A DNA stretch of 64,000 nt from an uncultured Bacillota bacterium (GCA_948907985.1 CAQWMM010000002.1:20741-84740), one strand, 5' to 3'. Counted from the first letter of the stretch, positions 7,027 through 15,776 are shown. The notes: generated from the letters alone by a model not told the origin. Program-made: numbers and translations.

Positions 7027-8205
7027 ATGAATATGCAAAAGTATCTTAAGCCCCAGGTGGCGGCAATTCAGCCCTCGGTGATCCGCAAGTTTTTTGATTT
7101 GGCGGCGCAGATTGAGGGCGTGGTTTCTTTGGGGATTGGCGAGCCGGATTTCAGTACGCCAATGACTTTCTGCGAAGCCGGTTATCAGAGCATGCGCGAG
7201 GGCAAAACCGGCTACAGCCCTAATCCCGGCCTGTTGGAACTGCGCCAGGCGATCAGCGATTATTTGCAGCGGCTTTTGGGGCTGACCTACCGGCCGGAAA
7301 ATCAGATTGTGGTTACGGTGGGCGGCTCCGAGGCGATTGACGCCACCTGCCGCGCTTTGCTTTGCCCTGGCGACGAGGTGATAATCCCGGAACCGACTTT
7401 TGTGTCATATACGCCGTGTGTGGAACTGGCCGGGGGTGTGGCGGTGCCGGTGCCTACCAAGGCGGAGAATGGTTTTAAACTTACGCCGGAGCAGCTGGAG
7501 GCGGCAATTACGCCCAAAACCAAGGCGGTGGTATTGAATTATCCCAGCAACCCCACCGGCGTGGTAATGAGCCAGGACGAACTGAACGCTTTGGCCGAGG
7601 TTTTACGGCGGCACGATGTTTTGGCAATTTCTGATGAGATTTACGCCGAGTTGATTTATGACGGATTGACGCACGCCTCGATTGCCAAGGCTCCTGGTAT
7701 GCAGGATATGACAATTCTAATCAGCGGCGTTTCCAAATCCCTGGCGATGACCGGTTGGCGTATCGGCTATGTCTGCGCGCATCCGGATATTTTAAGCGGT
7801 ATCTATAAAATACACCAGTTCTGCCTGTCCTGCGCCAGCACCACCGGCCAGTATGTGGCGCTGGAGGGGCTGCGCCACGGCCAGGCGGAAACCGCTAAAA
7901 TGGCGGCGGAATATGACCGTCGCCGGCAGTTTATCACCAGGCGTTTTGCCGAAATCGGCCTGCCAATGTGCCGCCCGCAGGGAGCGTTTTACGCTTTTCC
8001 CTCGATTGCGGAAACCGGCCTTTCCTCGGATGAGTTCTGCGAGCGTCTGCTGCGTGAAGAAAAAGTAGCCTGTGTGCCGGGCAACGCCTTTGGCGCTTGC
8101 GGCGAGGGCTATATTCGCTGTTCCTACGCTACTTCGCTGGAAAATATTGCCAGGGCCTGCGATGGCATTGAACGGTTCGTTAAAGATAAGCGGAGGCGGT
8201 CATGA
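7027..8205 (+). CDS. PLP-dependent class I aminotransferase
   Basis: This 392-residue fold-type I aminotransferase belongs to the aspartate/aromatic aminotransferase group (PatA/AspC-like). Visible features are VSLGIGEPDFSTP near the start, GGSEAID (phosphate-binding region), NYPSNPTG (about 171-178), SDEIYAEL with the PLP-nitrogen aspartate near residue 203, SGVSKSLAMTGWRIGY with the Schiff-base lysine near 237, and a late SYATS with IRCSYA, which carries the carboxylate-binding arginine. The exact substrate cannot be read from the sequence. A role in the last step of Phe or Tyr synthesis is possible, since the aro operon here has no aminotransferase. The ATG at 7027 follows TAGGAGATG. It overlaps map by 4 bp. 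Confidence 0.88.
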   Translation: MNMQKYLKPQVAAIQPSVIRKFFDLAAQIEGVVSLGIGEPDFSTPMTFCEAGYQSMREGKTGYSPNPGLLELRQAISDYLQRLLGLTYRPENQIVVTVGGSEAIDATCRALLCPGDEVIIPEPTFVSYTPCVELAGGVAVPVPTKAENGFKLTPEQLEAAITPKTKAVVLNYPSNPTGVVMSQDELNALAEVLRRHDVLAISDEIYAELIYDGLTHASIAKAPGMQDMTILISGVSKSLAMTGWRIGYVCAHPDILSGIYKIHQFCLSCASTTGQYVALEGLRHGQAETAKMAAEYDRRRQFITRRFAEIGLPMCRPQGAFYAFPSIAETGLSSDEFCERLLREEKVACVPGNAFGACGEGYIRCSYATSLENIARACDGIERFVKDKRRRS

Positions 8206-8957
8206 TTATTGCAACGGATGAGGATTTACAAAAGCTACAAAAGATCGGCAAGATTTGCGCTAATGTACTGCAAACTATGCGCGAGGCTTGCCGGGTGGGG
8301 ATAACCACCAAAGAGCTGGACGAGTTGGGCGGCCGCCTGCTGGCGCAGTATGGCGCGGCCTCGGCGCCGATGGTGGAGGGCTTCCCCGGTTATACCTGTA
8401 TCAGCATTAATGAAGAAATTGCTCATGGGATTCCTGGCGGCCGGATGCTGCGCAGTGGCGATTTAATCAATATTGACGTTTCAGCCGAGCTGGACGGCTA
8501 TTATGGCGATACCGGCGCGTCTTTTCTGCTGGGCAAGGGGGATAAAACGGCCCAGCGCCTGCTGCGTGCCTCCAAAGAGGCGTTGGCTAACGCCATAACC
8601 GCGGCGGTGGCCGGGCGGCCCCTGAACCATATCGGCCGGGCGGTGGAGCATACCGCGCGCCGGCATGGGCTGAAGATTATTAAAAACCTTTGCGGTCATG
8701 GCGTTGGCCACAGCCTGCACGATGAGCCGGATATGATTGATAACTATTACGAGGGCAAAGATCCACGGCGGCTGGAAAAAGGCATGGTGATTGCAATTGA
8801 ACCTTTTATCAGCGAGGCGGAGCAGGTGGTGGTACAGAGTAAAAAGGACGGCTGGACACTGCGCACGCCGCATGGCACCAGAGCCGCCCAGTTTGAACAT
8901 ACTATTGTGATTACCGATAAGCGGCCAATTATTTTGACACTGCCGGATAAGCTTTGA
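8202..8957 (+). CDS. map: Type I methionine aminopeptidase
   Basis: The enzyme removes the initiator methionine from nascent proteins in the cytosol. The 251-residue pita-bread fold has all five metal ligands in order: two Asp in INIDVSAELDGYYGDTGA, His in GHGVGHSLHDEP, Glu in AIEPF and Glu in AQFEHT. The length matches the short type Ia enzymes without zinc-finger extension. It starts at the ATG at 8202 inside the end of the aminotransferase gene (ATGA overlap), so the two are translationally coupled. The usual location beside secY/adk does not apply, so this may be a second map copy in the genome. Confidence 0.92.
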   Translation: MIIATDEDLQKLQKIGKICANVLQTMREACRVGITTKELDELGGRLLAQYGAASAPMVEGFPGYTCISINEEIAHGIPGGRMLRSGDLINIDVSAELDGYYGDTGASFLLGKGDKTAQRLLRASKEALANAITAAVAGRPLNHIGRAVEHTARRHGLKIIKNLCGHGVGHSLHDEPDMIDNYYEGKDPRRLEKGMVIAIEPFISEAEQVVVQSKKDGWTLRTPHGTRAAQFEHTIVITDKRPIILTLPDKL

Positions 8958-8982
8958 TAAGCTAAAAATTTTATACCGGTTT

Positions 8983-10302
8983 TTATTGCATGCTAAGCAT
9001 ATAGCGCAGGCTGACCGCCGCCAGTTCCGCTCGGGACACGACGGCTTCCGGGGAGGTTTCCTCGGTGAAAATGCCCTGCGCTATCGCCCATTTAAAGGCT
9101 TCGGCGGCGCTGGGCTGGCCGGCGGTCAGGCCGGGCTGCCTATTCAGTTGATATGCCTGATAGAGCAGCAAAGCCAGCTTTTGCCGCGATACCGGTTCAT
9201 TGCCGGCGGCGCTGACCGCGGTTTCGGCCAGCGGGCTTTGCAACAGACGGCTGATCAGAATGGCCGCGGTTTGTTCGGTAACGGTGGCGTCGGGATAAAA
9301 ATAACCGTTATCGCAGGTTAAAAGTCCGGCGGCCACCGCCCGGTCGACGTCTTCATAGTACCAGCTGGCGGCGGTAACGTCGGCAAAGCAGTTGCCCAGA
9401 TGCGAAATCAACAGGCGGCTGGTTGCGCTGCGCCCGCCATTCAGGTTGTTGGCGCTGAAAGCGGCTATTTCCAGCGGATGGCTGCCAGTAGACAGGGAGT
9501 CGCTGTAAATATTCAATTCGCCGCCGTTTATGGTATAATATATTGTGCTCTCGCCGGTGATTGTCAGCGAACCGGCGGCGGAATCATAGCTGATTTGAGG
9601 GGCTGGCAGCCCGGGCAGGCTGACGCCCCGACTGTAAGCGGAAGAATAGGTGTGGCCGGCGGTGGGTTCAATGCCCCGGCGGCGCAAAAGCTCGCGCACC
9701 GTAACCAACTCATAGCCCTGGGCCTGCAAATAGTCGATGCCGCGCAGAGCGCCTTCAATGCTGGTGGGGTAGAGGTCATGCAGCAGAACAATGCTGCCAT
9801 CGCGGCTGTTGTTCACAATGCTTTGGTATACCTTATCGGCGTTGCGCGATTGCCAGTCGCGGGTATCTACCGACCAGAGAATGGCCGGTACGCCGATTTG
9901 CGCCAGAACCTGGGCGTTATAGCTGCCGTAGGGCGGGCGCAGCATATAGCCGCCGCTGCTGCCGGCGGCCTGGCTTAGAATATCGGCGGTGCGGTTCAAC
10001 TGACTGTGCAGTTCGGCTTCGCTTAGCTTGGGCAGATAGGGGTGGTTATAGGTGTGCGAAGCTATCTGGTGGCCGGCGGCATAGGCCTGTTGTACCAACT
10101 GGGGGTAGCGCTGGGCGTTAACGCCCTGCATAAAAAAAGTAACCTGCGCGTGCCGCTTTTCCAGCCCGGCAAGCAGGTTTTCCGTATATTTGCTGGGGCC
10201 GTCGTCAAAGGTTATGGCAATCAGCTTAGTATCGGCGGCGCTGGCTGCCCGGGGCAGGGCGATGAGCAGCAGCGCCAGCAACAAAATAACTTTCTTCTTC
10301 AT
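8983..10302 (-). CDS. Secreted polysaccharide deacetylase with C-terminal SLH segment
   Basis: The 439-residue exported protein has a signal peptide (MKKKVILLLALLLIALP, cut after ASAA). Its NodB/CE4 deacetylase domain (about 26-225) carries all catalytic motifs: TFDDGPS (31-37), the zinc His83-x3-His87 in ASHTYNH, RPPYGS and LLHD. It should remove acetyl groups from cell-wall glycan or a similar polymer. After about residue 245 comes a small beta domain with YYTINGGELNIYSDSL, resembling chitobiase C-terminal domains. About one and a half SLH motifs follow (FADVTAASWYYEDVDRAVAAG, about 325-390), which anchor proteins to wall polymer. It lies 30 bp after the ABC ATPase gene and may be read from the same transcript. 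Confidence 0.88.
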   Translation of the reverse strand: MKKKVILLLALLLIALPRAASAADTKLIAITFDDGPSKYTENLLAGLEKRHAQVTFFMQGVNAQRYPQLVQQAYAAGHQIASHTYNHPYLPKLSEAELHSQLNRTADILSQAAGSSGGYMLRPPYGSYNAQVLAQIGVPAILWSVDTRDWQSRNADKVYQSIVNNSRDGSIVLLHDLYPTSIEGALRGIDYLQAQGYELVTVRELLRRRGIEPTAGHTYSSAYSRGVSLPGLPAPQISYDSAAGSLTITGESTIYYTINGGELNIYSDSLSTGSHPLEIAAFSANNLNGGRSATSRLLISHLGNCFADVTAASWYYEDVDRAVAAGLLTCDNGYFYPDATVTEQTAAILISRLLQSPLAETAVSAAGNEPVSRQKLALLLYQAYQLNRQPGLTAGQPSAAEAFKWAIAQGIFTEETSPEAVVSRAELAAVSLRYMLSMQ

Positions 10303-10332
10303 AAAAATCCTCTATATGCAAAATAACCTGCA

Positions 10333-11127
10333 TTAGCTTAAAAGCATACGATCGTTGGCTAGTTCTTCGCCGGCGGCAACGGCAAATTTGGCCAGCAGAT
10401 TTTCAACCGTCAGGTTCTTTTTCTCTTCGCCGGCAATATCCAGAATAATCTGGCCGTCTTTCAGCATAATCAGCCGGTTGCCATGGGTAATTGCATCGCG
10501 CATATTGTGGGTTACCATTAGAGCGGTCAGGTTGTTTTCGGCAATAATCCGGTCTGAAAGTTCCAACACTTTAGCCGCTGTTTTAGGGTCCAGGGCGGCG
10601 GTGTGTTCGTCTAAAAGCAGCAGCTTGGGTTTGGTCAGGGTGGCCATCAGCAATGTCAGCGCCTGACGCTGGCCGCCGGAAAGCAGCCCCACCTTGGAAG
10701 TTAGGCGATCCTCCAGCCCTAAATCCAGAGTTTTTAGCAGTTCGCGGTATTGACTGCGCTCCTGGTGCGTGATGCCCCAGCGCAGGGTGCGTTTTTTGCC
10801 GCGGCGCAGCGCCAGCGCCAGGTTTTCCTGAATTTCCATATTGGTGGCGGTGCCCAGCATGGGGTCCTGAAAAACGCGGCCCAGATAAGTGGCGCGCTTA
10901 AACTCCGGCAGTTTGGTAACGTCGGCGCCGTCAATCAAAATCTGGCCCTCGTCAATCGGCCAAACCCCGGAAATCGCGTTCAGCATGGTGGATTTGCCCG
11001 CGCCGTTGCCGCCGATAACGGTAGCGAAGTCGCCGGCGTTCAGGTGCAGATTTAAGCCTTGCAGGGCGTGTTTTTCGTTCACGCTGTTGGGGTTGAAAGT
11101 TTTGTGAATATTACGCAGTTGGAGCAT
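10333..11127 (-). CDS. ABC transporter ATPase, TrpZ/COG1101 type
   Basis: This 264-residue nucleotide-binding subunit energises import by the permease upstream. Walker A (GGNGAGKST, about 38-46), the LSGGQRQ signature (about 148-154), Walker B LLLLDEHTAALD and the switch histidine in VTHNMRD are all present. It belongs to the group that partners COG4120 permeases and COG2984 binding proteins. Characterised members in streptococci are linked to tryptophan uptake, but substrate specificity in this branch is poorly known. The start ATG at 11127 overlaps the end of the permease gene by 17 bp, so translation is coupled. It is the last transporter gene of the operon. Confidence 0.85.
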   Translation of the reverse strand: MLQLRNIHKTFNPNSVNEKHALQGLNLHLNAGDFATVIGGNGAGKSTMLNAISGVWPIDEGQILIDGADVTKLPEFKRATYLGRVFQDPMLGTATNMEIQENLALALRRGKKRTLRWGITHQERSQYRELLKTLDLGLEDRLTSKVGLLSGGQRQALTLLMATLTKPKLLLLDEHTAALDPKTAAKVLELSDRIIAENNLTALMVTHNMRDAITHGNRLIMLKDGQIILDIAGEEKKNLTVENLLAKFAVAAGEELANDRMLLS

Positions 11128-12052
11128 TGCCGCCGCCTCCTTGCAGGGATTTTTTTAAGGTCTGCCAATAGGATTTGAACTGGGGCAGCGCCAGGCAGAT
11201 TGCCACCGTGATAGCTGTGAACAGTTTAAGGTCGTTGGCGTTCATACCGGCTTTGAGCACCAGCGCAATGATAATGCGGTAGGTGATCGCGCCCAGGCTT
11301 AAAGAGATCAGCGTGCGCTTGAATGACTTGGTGCCAAAGAGCACTTCGCCGATGATAACGGAGGCCAGGCCGATGACGATAGCGCCGGTGCCCATCTGTA
11401 CGTCGGAATAAGACTGGTTCTGGGCAATCAGCGCGCCGGACATTGCCACCAGACCATTGGAGAGCATTAAGCCCAGCAAAATCATGGTATCGGTATTAAC
11501 GCCCTGAGCGCGCACCATTTGTTGGTTGTTGCCGGTGGCGCGGATAGCGGAGCCAATTTCGGTGCCAAAGAACCAGTACAGGAAAGCGGACACAATAATC
11601 ACCACCAGCAGGCCGCATAACAGAATAGCCACATTTTTAGTGATGATACCCTGGGCGGCCAGGTTTTGCATAAAAGGCAGCTTTTCCAGGGGCGTAAAGA
11701 CGGTTTCGGCCTGCAAGAGGGTGATATTGGCTTTGCCCATAATGCGCAGGTTAACGGAATAAAGGGCGATCATGGTGAGAATACCGGAAAGCAGGGCGGG
11801 GATTTTCAGCTTGGTGTGCAGCAGCCCGGTTACCAGGCCGCAGACCAAACCGGCCAACAGCGCCATAAAAGTGCCCACCCAGGGATTGCCGCCGCCGGTG
11901 ATCCAAACCGCGCCGACAGCCGCGCCGGTTACCAGCGTGCCTTCCACCGAGAGGTCGGCAATATCCAGCAGGCGATAGGTGATGTAGACGCCCATGGTCA
12001 TAATGGCCCAGAGCAGTCCAAGGGAGATCGCGCCCAAAATAATATTTAACAT
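11111..12052 (-). CDS. ABC transporter permease, COG4120 type
   Basis: This 313-residue integral membrane protein has about eight hydrophobic segments, with features of the branched-chain amino acid/sugar permease fold: LLDIADLSVEGTLVTGAAVGA near the N-terminus and GLMLSNGLVAMSGALIAQNQ in the middle. It forms the membrane channel of the importer together with the ATPase whose gene it overlaps. Its start ATG at 12052 has AAAAAAGGAG upstream. It is separated from the binding-protein gene by 175 bp that contain two stable hairpins, in keeping with lower expression than the binding protein. Confidence 0.85.
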   Translation of the reverse strand: MLNIILGAISLGLLWAIMTMGVYITYRLLDIADLSVEGTLVTGAAVGAVWITGGGNPWVGTFMALLAGLVCGLVTGLLHTKLKIPALLSGILTMIALYSVNLRIMGKANITLLQAETVFTPLEKLPFMQNLAAQGIITKNVAILLCGLLVVIIVSAFLYWFFGTEIGSAIRATGNNQQMVRAQGVNTDTMILLGLMLSNGLVAMSGALIAQNQSYSDVQMGTGAIVIGLASVIIGEVLFGTKSFKRTLISLSLGAITYRIIIALVLKAGMNANDLKLFTAITVAICLALPQFKSYWQTLKKSLQGGGGNAPTA

Positions 12053-12081
12053 GGAAGTAAAACTCCTTTTTTAACGCCAAA

Positions 12082-12114
12082 CATAAGCAAGGCAATTTAC
12101 TGCGCTTGCTTATG
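12082..12114 (-). repeat. 10-bp hairpin in binding-protein/permease gap
   Basis: CATAAGCAAG (12082-12091) and CTTGCTTATG (12105-12114) form a perfect 10-bp stem with a 13-nt loop in the mRNA, about 30 nt before the permease start. It is probably an mRNA-stability or attenuation element between cistrons. It has no T run typical of a terminator. Confidence 0.5.
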
Positions 12115-12136
12115 CTGATTAAGCGAATCAACAGTG

Positions 12137-12165
12137 CGCCGCCGTTCCCGTTGAAAACGGCGGCG
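12137..12165 (-). repeat. GC-rich hairpin after the binding-protein gene
   Basis: CGCCGCCGTT (12137-12146) pairs perfectly with AACGGCGGCG (12156-12165). Its outer sequence AGTGCGCCGCC is shared with the tRNA-Pro terminator at 6700. On the minus strand it is not followed by a T run, so partial termination or 3' protection of the binding-protein mRNA is more likely than full termination. Confidence 0.5.
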
Positions 12166-12227
12166 ATTGTTTGGCTGTTTTGATTTTGTATTTTGGTTTT
12201 TACGGAAAATTTTAGCAATGCTTATGC

Positions 12228-13214
12228 TTAAATGACATATTGCTGTAACTCGGCGGGGATTTCAATACCCAAAGCCTCGCAGGCCGCGCCGTTGATGCAG
12301 TAGGCAAATTCGGGCGAACCTTGGATTGGCATTTCGGCAGGATTTTTGCCGTTTTCCAGAATATCCAGCGCCATTTCCGCCGCCGTTTGGCCGAGGCCGT
12401 AATAGGTGATGCCTACAGTGGCGGTGCCGCCATTTTTAACTTGCAGTTCCTCGCCGCAAATCACCGGAATACCGGCGGCAATCGTTACGTCGTTGACGGT
12501 CGGTATAGCCGAGGCGAAATTGTTGTCGGTGGGAATATAGATCGCGTCGCATTCTTCAACGATAGCCTGGGTGGCCTGTTGAATATCGTTGGTGTTGGTG
12601 ATGGTGCGCTCCACGGTGGCAATGCCTTTGCTTTCCAGATACTCTTTGGCAATACTGCACTGTAAGGTGGAATTATCCTCCGATGAGGTGTAGAGAAAAC
12701 CAACCGTTTTAACCTCCGGGCAAAGCTGCAACAGCAGATCCATCTGGTCGGTGATCGGGTTCAGGTCCGAAGTCCCGGTGATATTGCCGCCGGGCTGCTC
12801 GTCAGAGGCCACCAGCCCTGCGCCGGTAAAACTGGTTACAGCCGTCGCCACAATCGGGATGGTGGTGGTTTTGCTGGCCATAGCCTGCGTGGAGGGCGTA
12901 GCAATAGTAAACGCCAGATCCACGTTCTCGGCGACAAATTTGTCGGCAATGGTGGAGAGGTTGTTTATATCGCCCTGGCCGTTTTCGATCAGCAGCGTAA
13001 TATTTTCACCGTTGGTGTAGCCGCGTTCAGCCAGTTTATCAATAAACCCCTGTTGGGCCAGATTAAGCGCGTCGTGGTCCATCAGCTGCATAATACCGAT
13101 TTTGTAATTGTCGTTACCGTCTTTGTTGTCATTCTGGGAACAGCCGGCCAGCCCGGTCAGGCAAAGCGCCAGACCAAGAGCTGCCAGCAGCATAAATCGT
13201 CTAAAATTCTTCAT
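12228..13214 (-). CDS. ABC substrate-binding lipoprotein, COG2984/TrpX type (copy 2)
   Basis: This 328-residue lipoprotein captures substrate for the downstream permease. A lipobox LTGLAGC (Cys near residue 25) follows a hydrophobic signal. The mature part has the ABC_sub_bind pattern: YKIGIMQLMDHDALNLAQQGFID near the start, FTIATPSTQAMA, IPIVATAVT, then VKTVGFLYTSSEDNS and TDNNFASAIPTV. It is a close tandem paralogue of the gene 43 bp upstream, with most of the mature sequence identical. That suggests recent duplication, with possible divergence of ligand. The ATG at 13214 follows GGAGATAC. Confidence 0.88.
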   Translation of the reverse strand: MKNFRRFMLLAALGLALCLTGLAGCSQNDNKDGNDNYKIGIMQLMDHDALNLAQQGFIDKLAERGYTNGENITLLIENGQGDINNLSTIADKFVAENVDLAFTIATPSTQAMASKTTTIPIVATAVTSFTGAGLVASDEQPGGNITGTSDLNPITDQMDLLLQLCPEVKTVGFLYTSSEDNSTLQCSIAKEYLESKGIATVERTITNTNDIQQATQAIVEECDAIYIPTDNNFASAIPTVNDVTIAAGIPVICGEELQVKNGGTATVGITYYGLGQTAAEMALDILENGKNPAEMPIQGSPEFAYCINGAACEALGIEIPAELQQYVI

Positions 13215-13256
13215 AAAGTATCTCCTACCTATCTACCATATTATTTGGTTTTTTTA

Positions 13257-14258
13257 TTATTCTGCCGGGTTTACAACATACTGTTGCAGTTCGGCGGGGA
13301 TTTCAATGCCCAATGCGGCGCAGACCTGGCCGTTGATGCAGTATTCAAATTCCGACGAGCCCTGAATAGGCATTTCAGCAGGGTTTTTGCCGTTTTCCAG
13401 AATATCCAGCGCCATTTCCGCCGCTTTTTGGCCAATGCCGTAATAGGTAATACCCACGGTGGCGGTGCCGCCGGTTTTAACCATGTTGGACTCGCCGCAG
13501 ATTACCGGGATGCCGGCGGCGGTTGTAACATCGTTAACGGTGGGCATGGCCGAGGCGAAATTGTTGTCGGTGGGGATGTAGATAGCGTCGCACTCGCTGA
13601 TAATAGCTGTGGCGGCCTGCTGTACATCGTTGGTGTTGGTGATGGTGCGCTCCACGGTGGCAATGCCTTTGCTTTCCAGATACTCTTTGGCGATACTGCA
13701 CTGCAAGGTGGAGTTATCCTCCGACGAGGTGTAGAGGAAACCGACAGTTTTAACCTCCGGGCAGAGCTGCAAAAGCAGATCAATCTGGTCGGTGATTGGG
13801 TTCATATCGCTGGTGCCGGTGATGTTGCCGCCGGGCTGCTCGTCCGATTCTACCAAACCGGCTGCCGTAAAGCTGGTTACTGCCGTCGCCACAATCGGGA
13901 TGGTAGTGGTTTTGCTGGCCATAGCCTGCGTGGAGGGGGTGGCGATGGTGAACGCCAGATCCACATTCTCCGAAACGAACTTGTCGGCAATGGTGGAAAG
14001 GTTATTGGTATCGCCCTGGCCGTTTTCAATCAGCAGGGTAACCTTGCCGCCGTCGGTGTAGCCGCGTTCTGCCAGGGTATCAATAAAGCCCTGCTGGGCC
14101 AGATTGAGCGCCTCATGATCCATCAGCTGCATGATACCGATTTTGTAGTGCACCTCATCATTGGTGTTGGTCTGTTGGTCGCCGCCGCAGCCGGCCAGCC
14201 CTACCAGAGCCAGGCAGCAAACTGCCAGCAGCGCCATAATTTTGTTTGGTTTCTTCAT
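13257..14258 (-). CDS. ABC substrate-binding lipoprotein, COG2984/TrpX type (copy 1)
   Basis: First gene of the transporter operon: 333 residues with signal and lipobox LVGLAGC, then the same ABC_sub_bind fold as its neighbour. Long blocks are identical between the two copies, including the TPSTQAMASKTTTIPIVATA region, the QLCPEVKTVGFLYTS region and the IPAELQQYV end. Differences cluster in short patches (ATAIISEC against QAIVEEC; ESNMVKTGG against EELQVKNGG), some near the expected ligand cleft. Read from a consensus promoter at 14310-14339. The ATG at 14258 follows AGGAGGC. The substrate is not proven; an aromatic amino acid is suggested only by family precedent. Confidence 0.88.
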   Translation of the reverse strand: MKKPNKIMALLAVCCLALVGLAGCGGDQQTNTNDEVHYKIGIMQLMDHEALNLAQQGFIDTLAERGYTDGGKVTLLIENGQGDTNNLSTIADKFVSENVDLAFTIATPSTQAMASKTTTIPIVATAVTSFTAAGLVESDEQPGGNITGTSDMNPITDQIDLLLQLCPEVKTVGFLYTSSEDNSTLQCSIAKEYLESKGIATVERTITNTNDVQQAATAIISECDAIYIPTDNNFASAMPTVNDVTTAAGIPVICGESNMVKTGGTATVGITYYGIGQKAAEMALDILENGKNPAEMPIQGSSEFEYCINGQVCAALGIEIPAELQQYVVNPAE

Positions 14259-14309
14259 TAAAAAGCCTCCTGTTTAAAATATAATTTTTATATTGGTTCA
14301 TTCTAAAAA

Positions 14310-14339
14310 ATTATAGACCAAACAGCGGCATTTTGTCAA
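14310..14339 (-). promoter_or_regulatory. Promoter of the TrpX-type ABC operon
   Basis: On the minus strand TTGACA (14339-14334) and TATAAT (14315-14310) are spaced 18 bp apart. The leader to the first ATG is only about 45 nt, and no T-box, attenuator or riboswitch is visible in it. Confidence 0.85.
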
Positions 14340-14430
14340 TAAGCTTTGGGGGAAAATTCATAAATATACAGTTTTTGCCAATAAAATTTTTTTATGCAAA
14401 ATTTATTGGCCCGTTAAGCGTTTTCAGCCT

Positions 14431-15003
14431 TTACTTGACGCGTTCAAAAATATCAGCCAAACTGAACGTCAGGTCGTCATATAAGCTGCATTTAAACTCG
14501 GTTATCAGCTCGGCCTTTTCTTCGTCCGTCATATCGGCCAGCATATAATCGGGGTAAAGGGTATAGACTGCATGCAGAACAAACTTGCCGTCGGTCAAAA
14601 GATATTGCTCAATGGATTTATTGTTGGTGTCAACCAGCCAGTATTCTTTAACGCCGCATTGTTCGTAAATATCCTTTTTATAGCCGCGGTCGCGCTGGGC
14701 CGTGGCGGGCGATAACACCTCCACCACCAGATCCGGCGCGCCATAGACGCCGTTATACTTTATTTTGTTCGGATCGCAGACAATCATCATATCCGGGCGG
14801 AAGTGATCTTTTTCCGTCAGAAACAGCTCGAAGCCGTCAAAGTAGGGCGTGCATTTTTTACCGCGCAGGTAATACTGAAAAATTGAAAAAATATTGCCGG
14901 CTGCCAGAAAATGGTTGGATACAGGGCTGGGCGACATCATAACAATTTGCCCGTTAATCAGTTCGCTGGGGTATTCGTCCTGATAAGCAAGGTTGGTGTT
15001 CAT
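14431..15003 (-). CDS. Uma2 family PD-(D/E)XK nuclease-like protein (copy 2)
   Basis: Uma2/DUF820 proteins have a restriction-endonuclease-like fold and unknown cellular roles; they are often multicopy. This 190-residue protein has the usual order: SPSPVSNHFLAAGNIF helix, FRPDMMIV with the active-site Asp, PDLVVEVLSPATAQRDRGYKK with the Glu, and IYEQCGVKEYWLVD. It is the second of two tandem copies. The first 27 and last about 45 residues are nearly identical between copies, whereas the centre differs at many positions. The ATG at 15003 follows AAAGGAGCC, and that leader is also duplicated. Confidence 0.8.
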   Translation of the reverse strand: MNTNLAYQDEYPSELINGQIVMMSPSPVSNHFLAAGNIFSIFQYYLRGKKCTPYFDGFELFLTEKDHFRPDMMIVCDPNKIKYNGVYGAPDLVVEVLSPATAQRDRGYKKDIYEQCGVKEYWLVDTNNKSIEQYLLTDGKFVLHAVYTLYPDYMLADMTDEEKAELITEFKCSLYDDLTFSLADIFERVK

Positions 15004-15049
15004 AAAAAGGCTCCTTTCCTTATATTAATATAGCATAATAGGTTAGCGG

Positions 15050-15622
15050 TTACTTGACGCGTTCAAAAATATCGGTCAAACTGAACGTCAGGTCATTATA
15101 CAAGCTGCATTTAAACTCGGTTATCAGTTCGGCCTTTTGCTCGTCCGTCATATCGGCCAGCATATAATCGGGATAAAGGGTATAGACCGCGTTCAGCACA
15201 AAACACCCCTCCTGCAATAGATATTGCTCGACGGATTTTTCTGCCTGGCTGACCAGCCAGTATTCCTTAACGCCGCACTGTTCGTAAACATCCTTTTTAT
15301 AGCGGCGGTCGCGCTGGGCGGTGCTGGGCGAGAGCACCTCCACCACCAGATCCGGTGAGCCGTAAATCTTATCGTTTTTTACTTTTTTATGGTCGCAGAT
15401 TACGGTTACATCCGGGATAAAGCAATCTTTTTCCGTCAAATAAACGTCGGTTCCGTCCGGGAAAACTTCGCAACTGCGTCCTTTAAGATAGTTTTTGAAT
15501 AAAGTATAAATATTGCCTTTAACTCGGTTATGATTGATGGAAGGGCTGGGCGACATCATAACGATTTGCCCGTTAATCAGTTCGCTGGGGTATTCGTCCC
15601 GATAAGCAAGGTTGGTGTTCAT
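15050..15622 (-). CDS. Uma2 family PD-(D/E)XK nuclease-like protein (copy 1)
   Basis: Same family and same length (190 residues) as the gene 46 bp downstream. It keeps the catalytic blocks FIPDVTVI, PDLVVEVLSPSTAQRD and YEQCGVKEYWLV. The central part (GRSCEVFPDGTDVYLTEKD) differs from its twin (GKKCTPYFDGFELFLTEKD), and so does the strand just after the active site (SQAEKSVEQ against DTNNKSIEQ). It is preceded by the same AAAGGAGCC leader as copy 2 and a candidate promoter at 15656-15684. The role is unknown. Conservation of both active sites argues that both copies are functional. Confidence 0.8.
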   Translation of the reverse strand: MNTNLAYRDEYPSELINGQIVMMSPSPSINHNRVKGNIYTLFKNYLKGRSCEVFPDGTDVYLTEKDCFIPDVTVICDHKKVKNDKIYGSPDLVVEVLSPSTAQRDRRYKKDVYEQCGVKEYWLVSQAEKSVEQYLLQEGCFVLNAVYTLYPDYMLADMTDEQKAELITEFKCSLYNDLTFSLTDIFERVK

Positions 15623-15655
15623 AAAAAGGCTCCTTTCCTTATATAATATATTATT

Positions 15656-15684
15656 AATATAACATTTTGGGCGCAGAAATGCAA
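15656..15684 (-). promoter_or_regulatory. Candidate promoter of the Uma2 pair
   Basis: On the minus strand TTGCAT (15684-15679) and TATATT (15661-15656) are spaced 17 bp apart. The -35 is imperfect. The rest of the 15623-15862 gap is AT-rich and holds only this and the phoH promoter. Confidence 0.4.
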
Positions 15685-15776
15685 GGCCAATTAAGCCTTA
15701 TTAAAATTAACCGGTATTTAATAAAGTGAATTAAAGTTTAATTAAAAATAAAGGCGGATAAAATAATAAAATTAAA

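Noticed and set aside
13053..14261. Plus-strand ORF of 402 codons opposite the two binding-protein genes
   Set aside because: Mirror frame of the duplicated lipoprotein genes; its repeats merely reflect that duplication.
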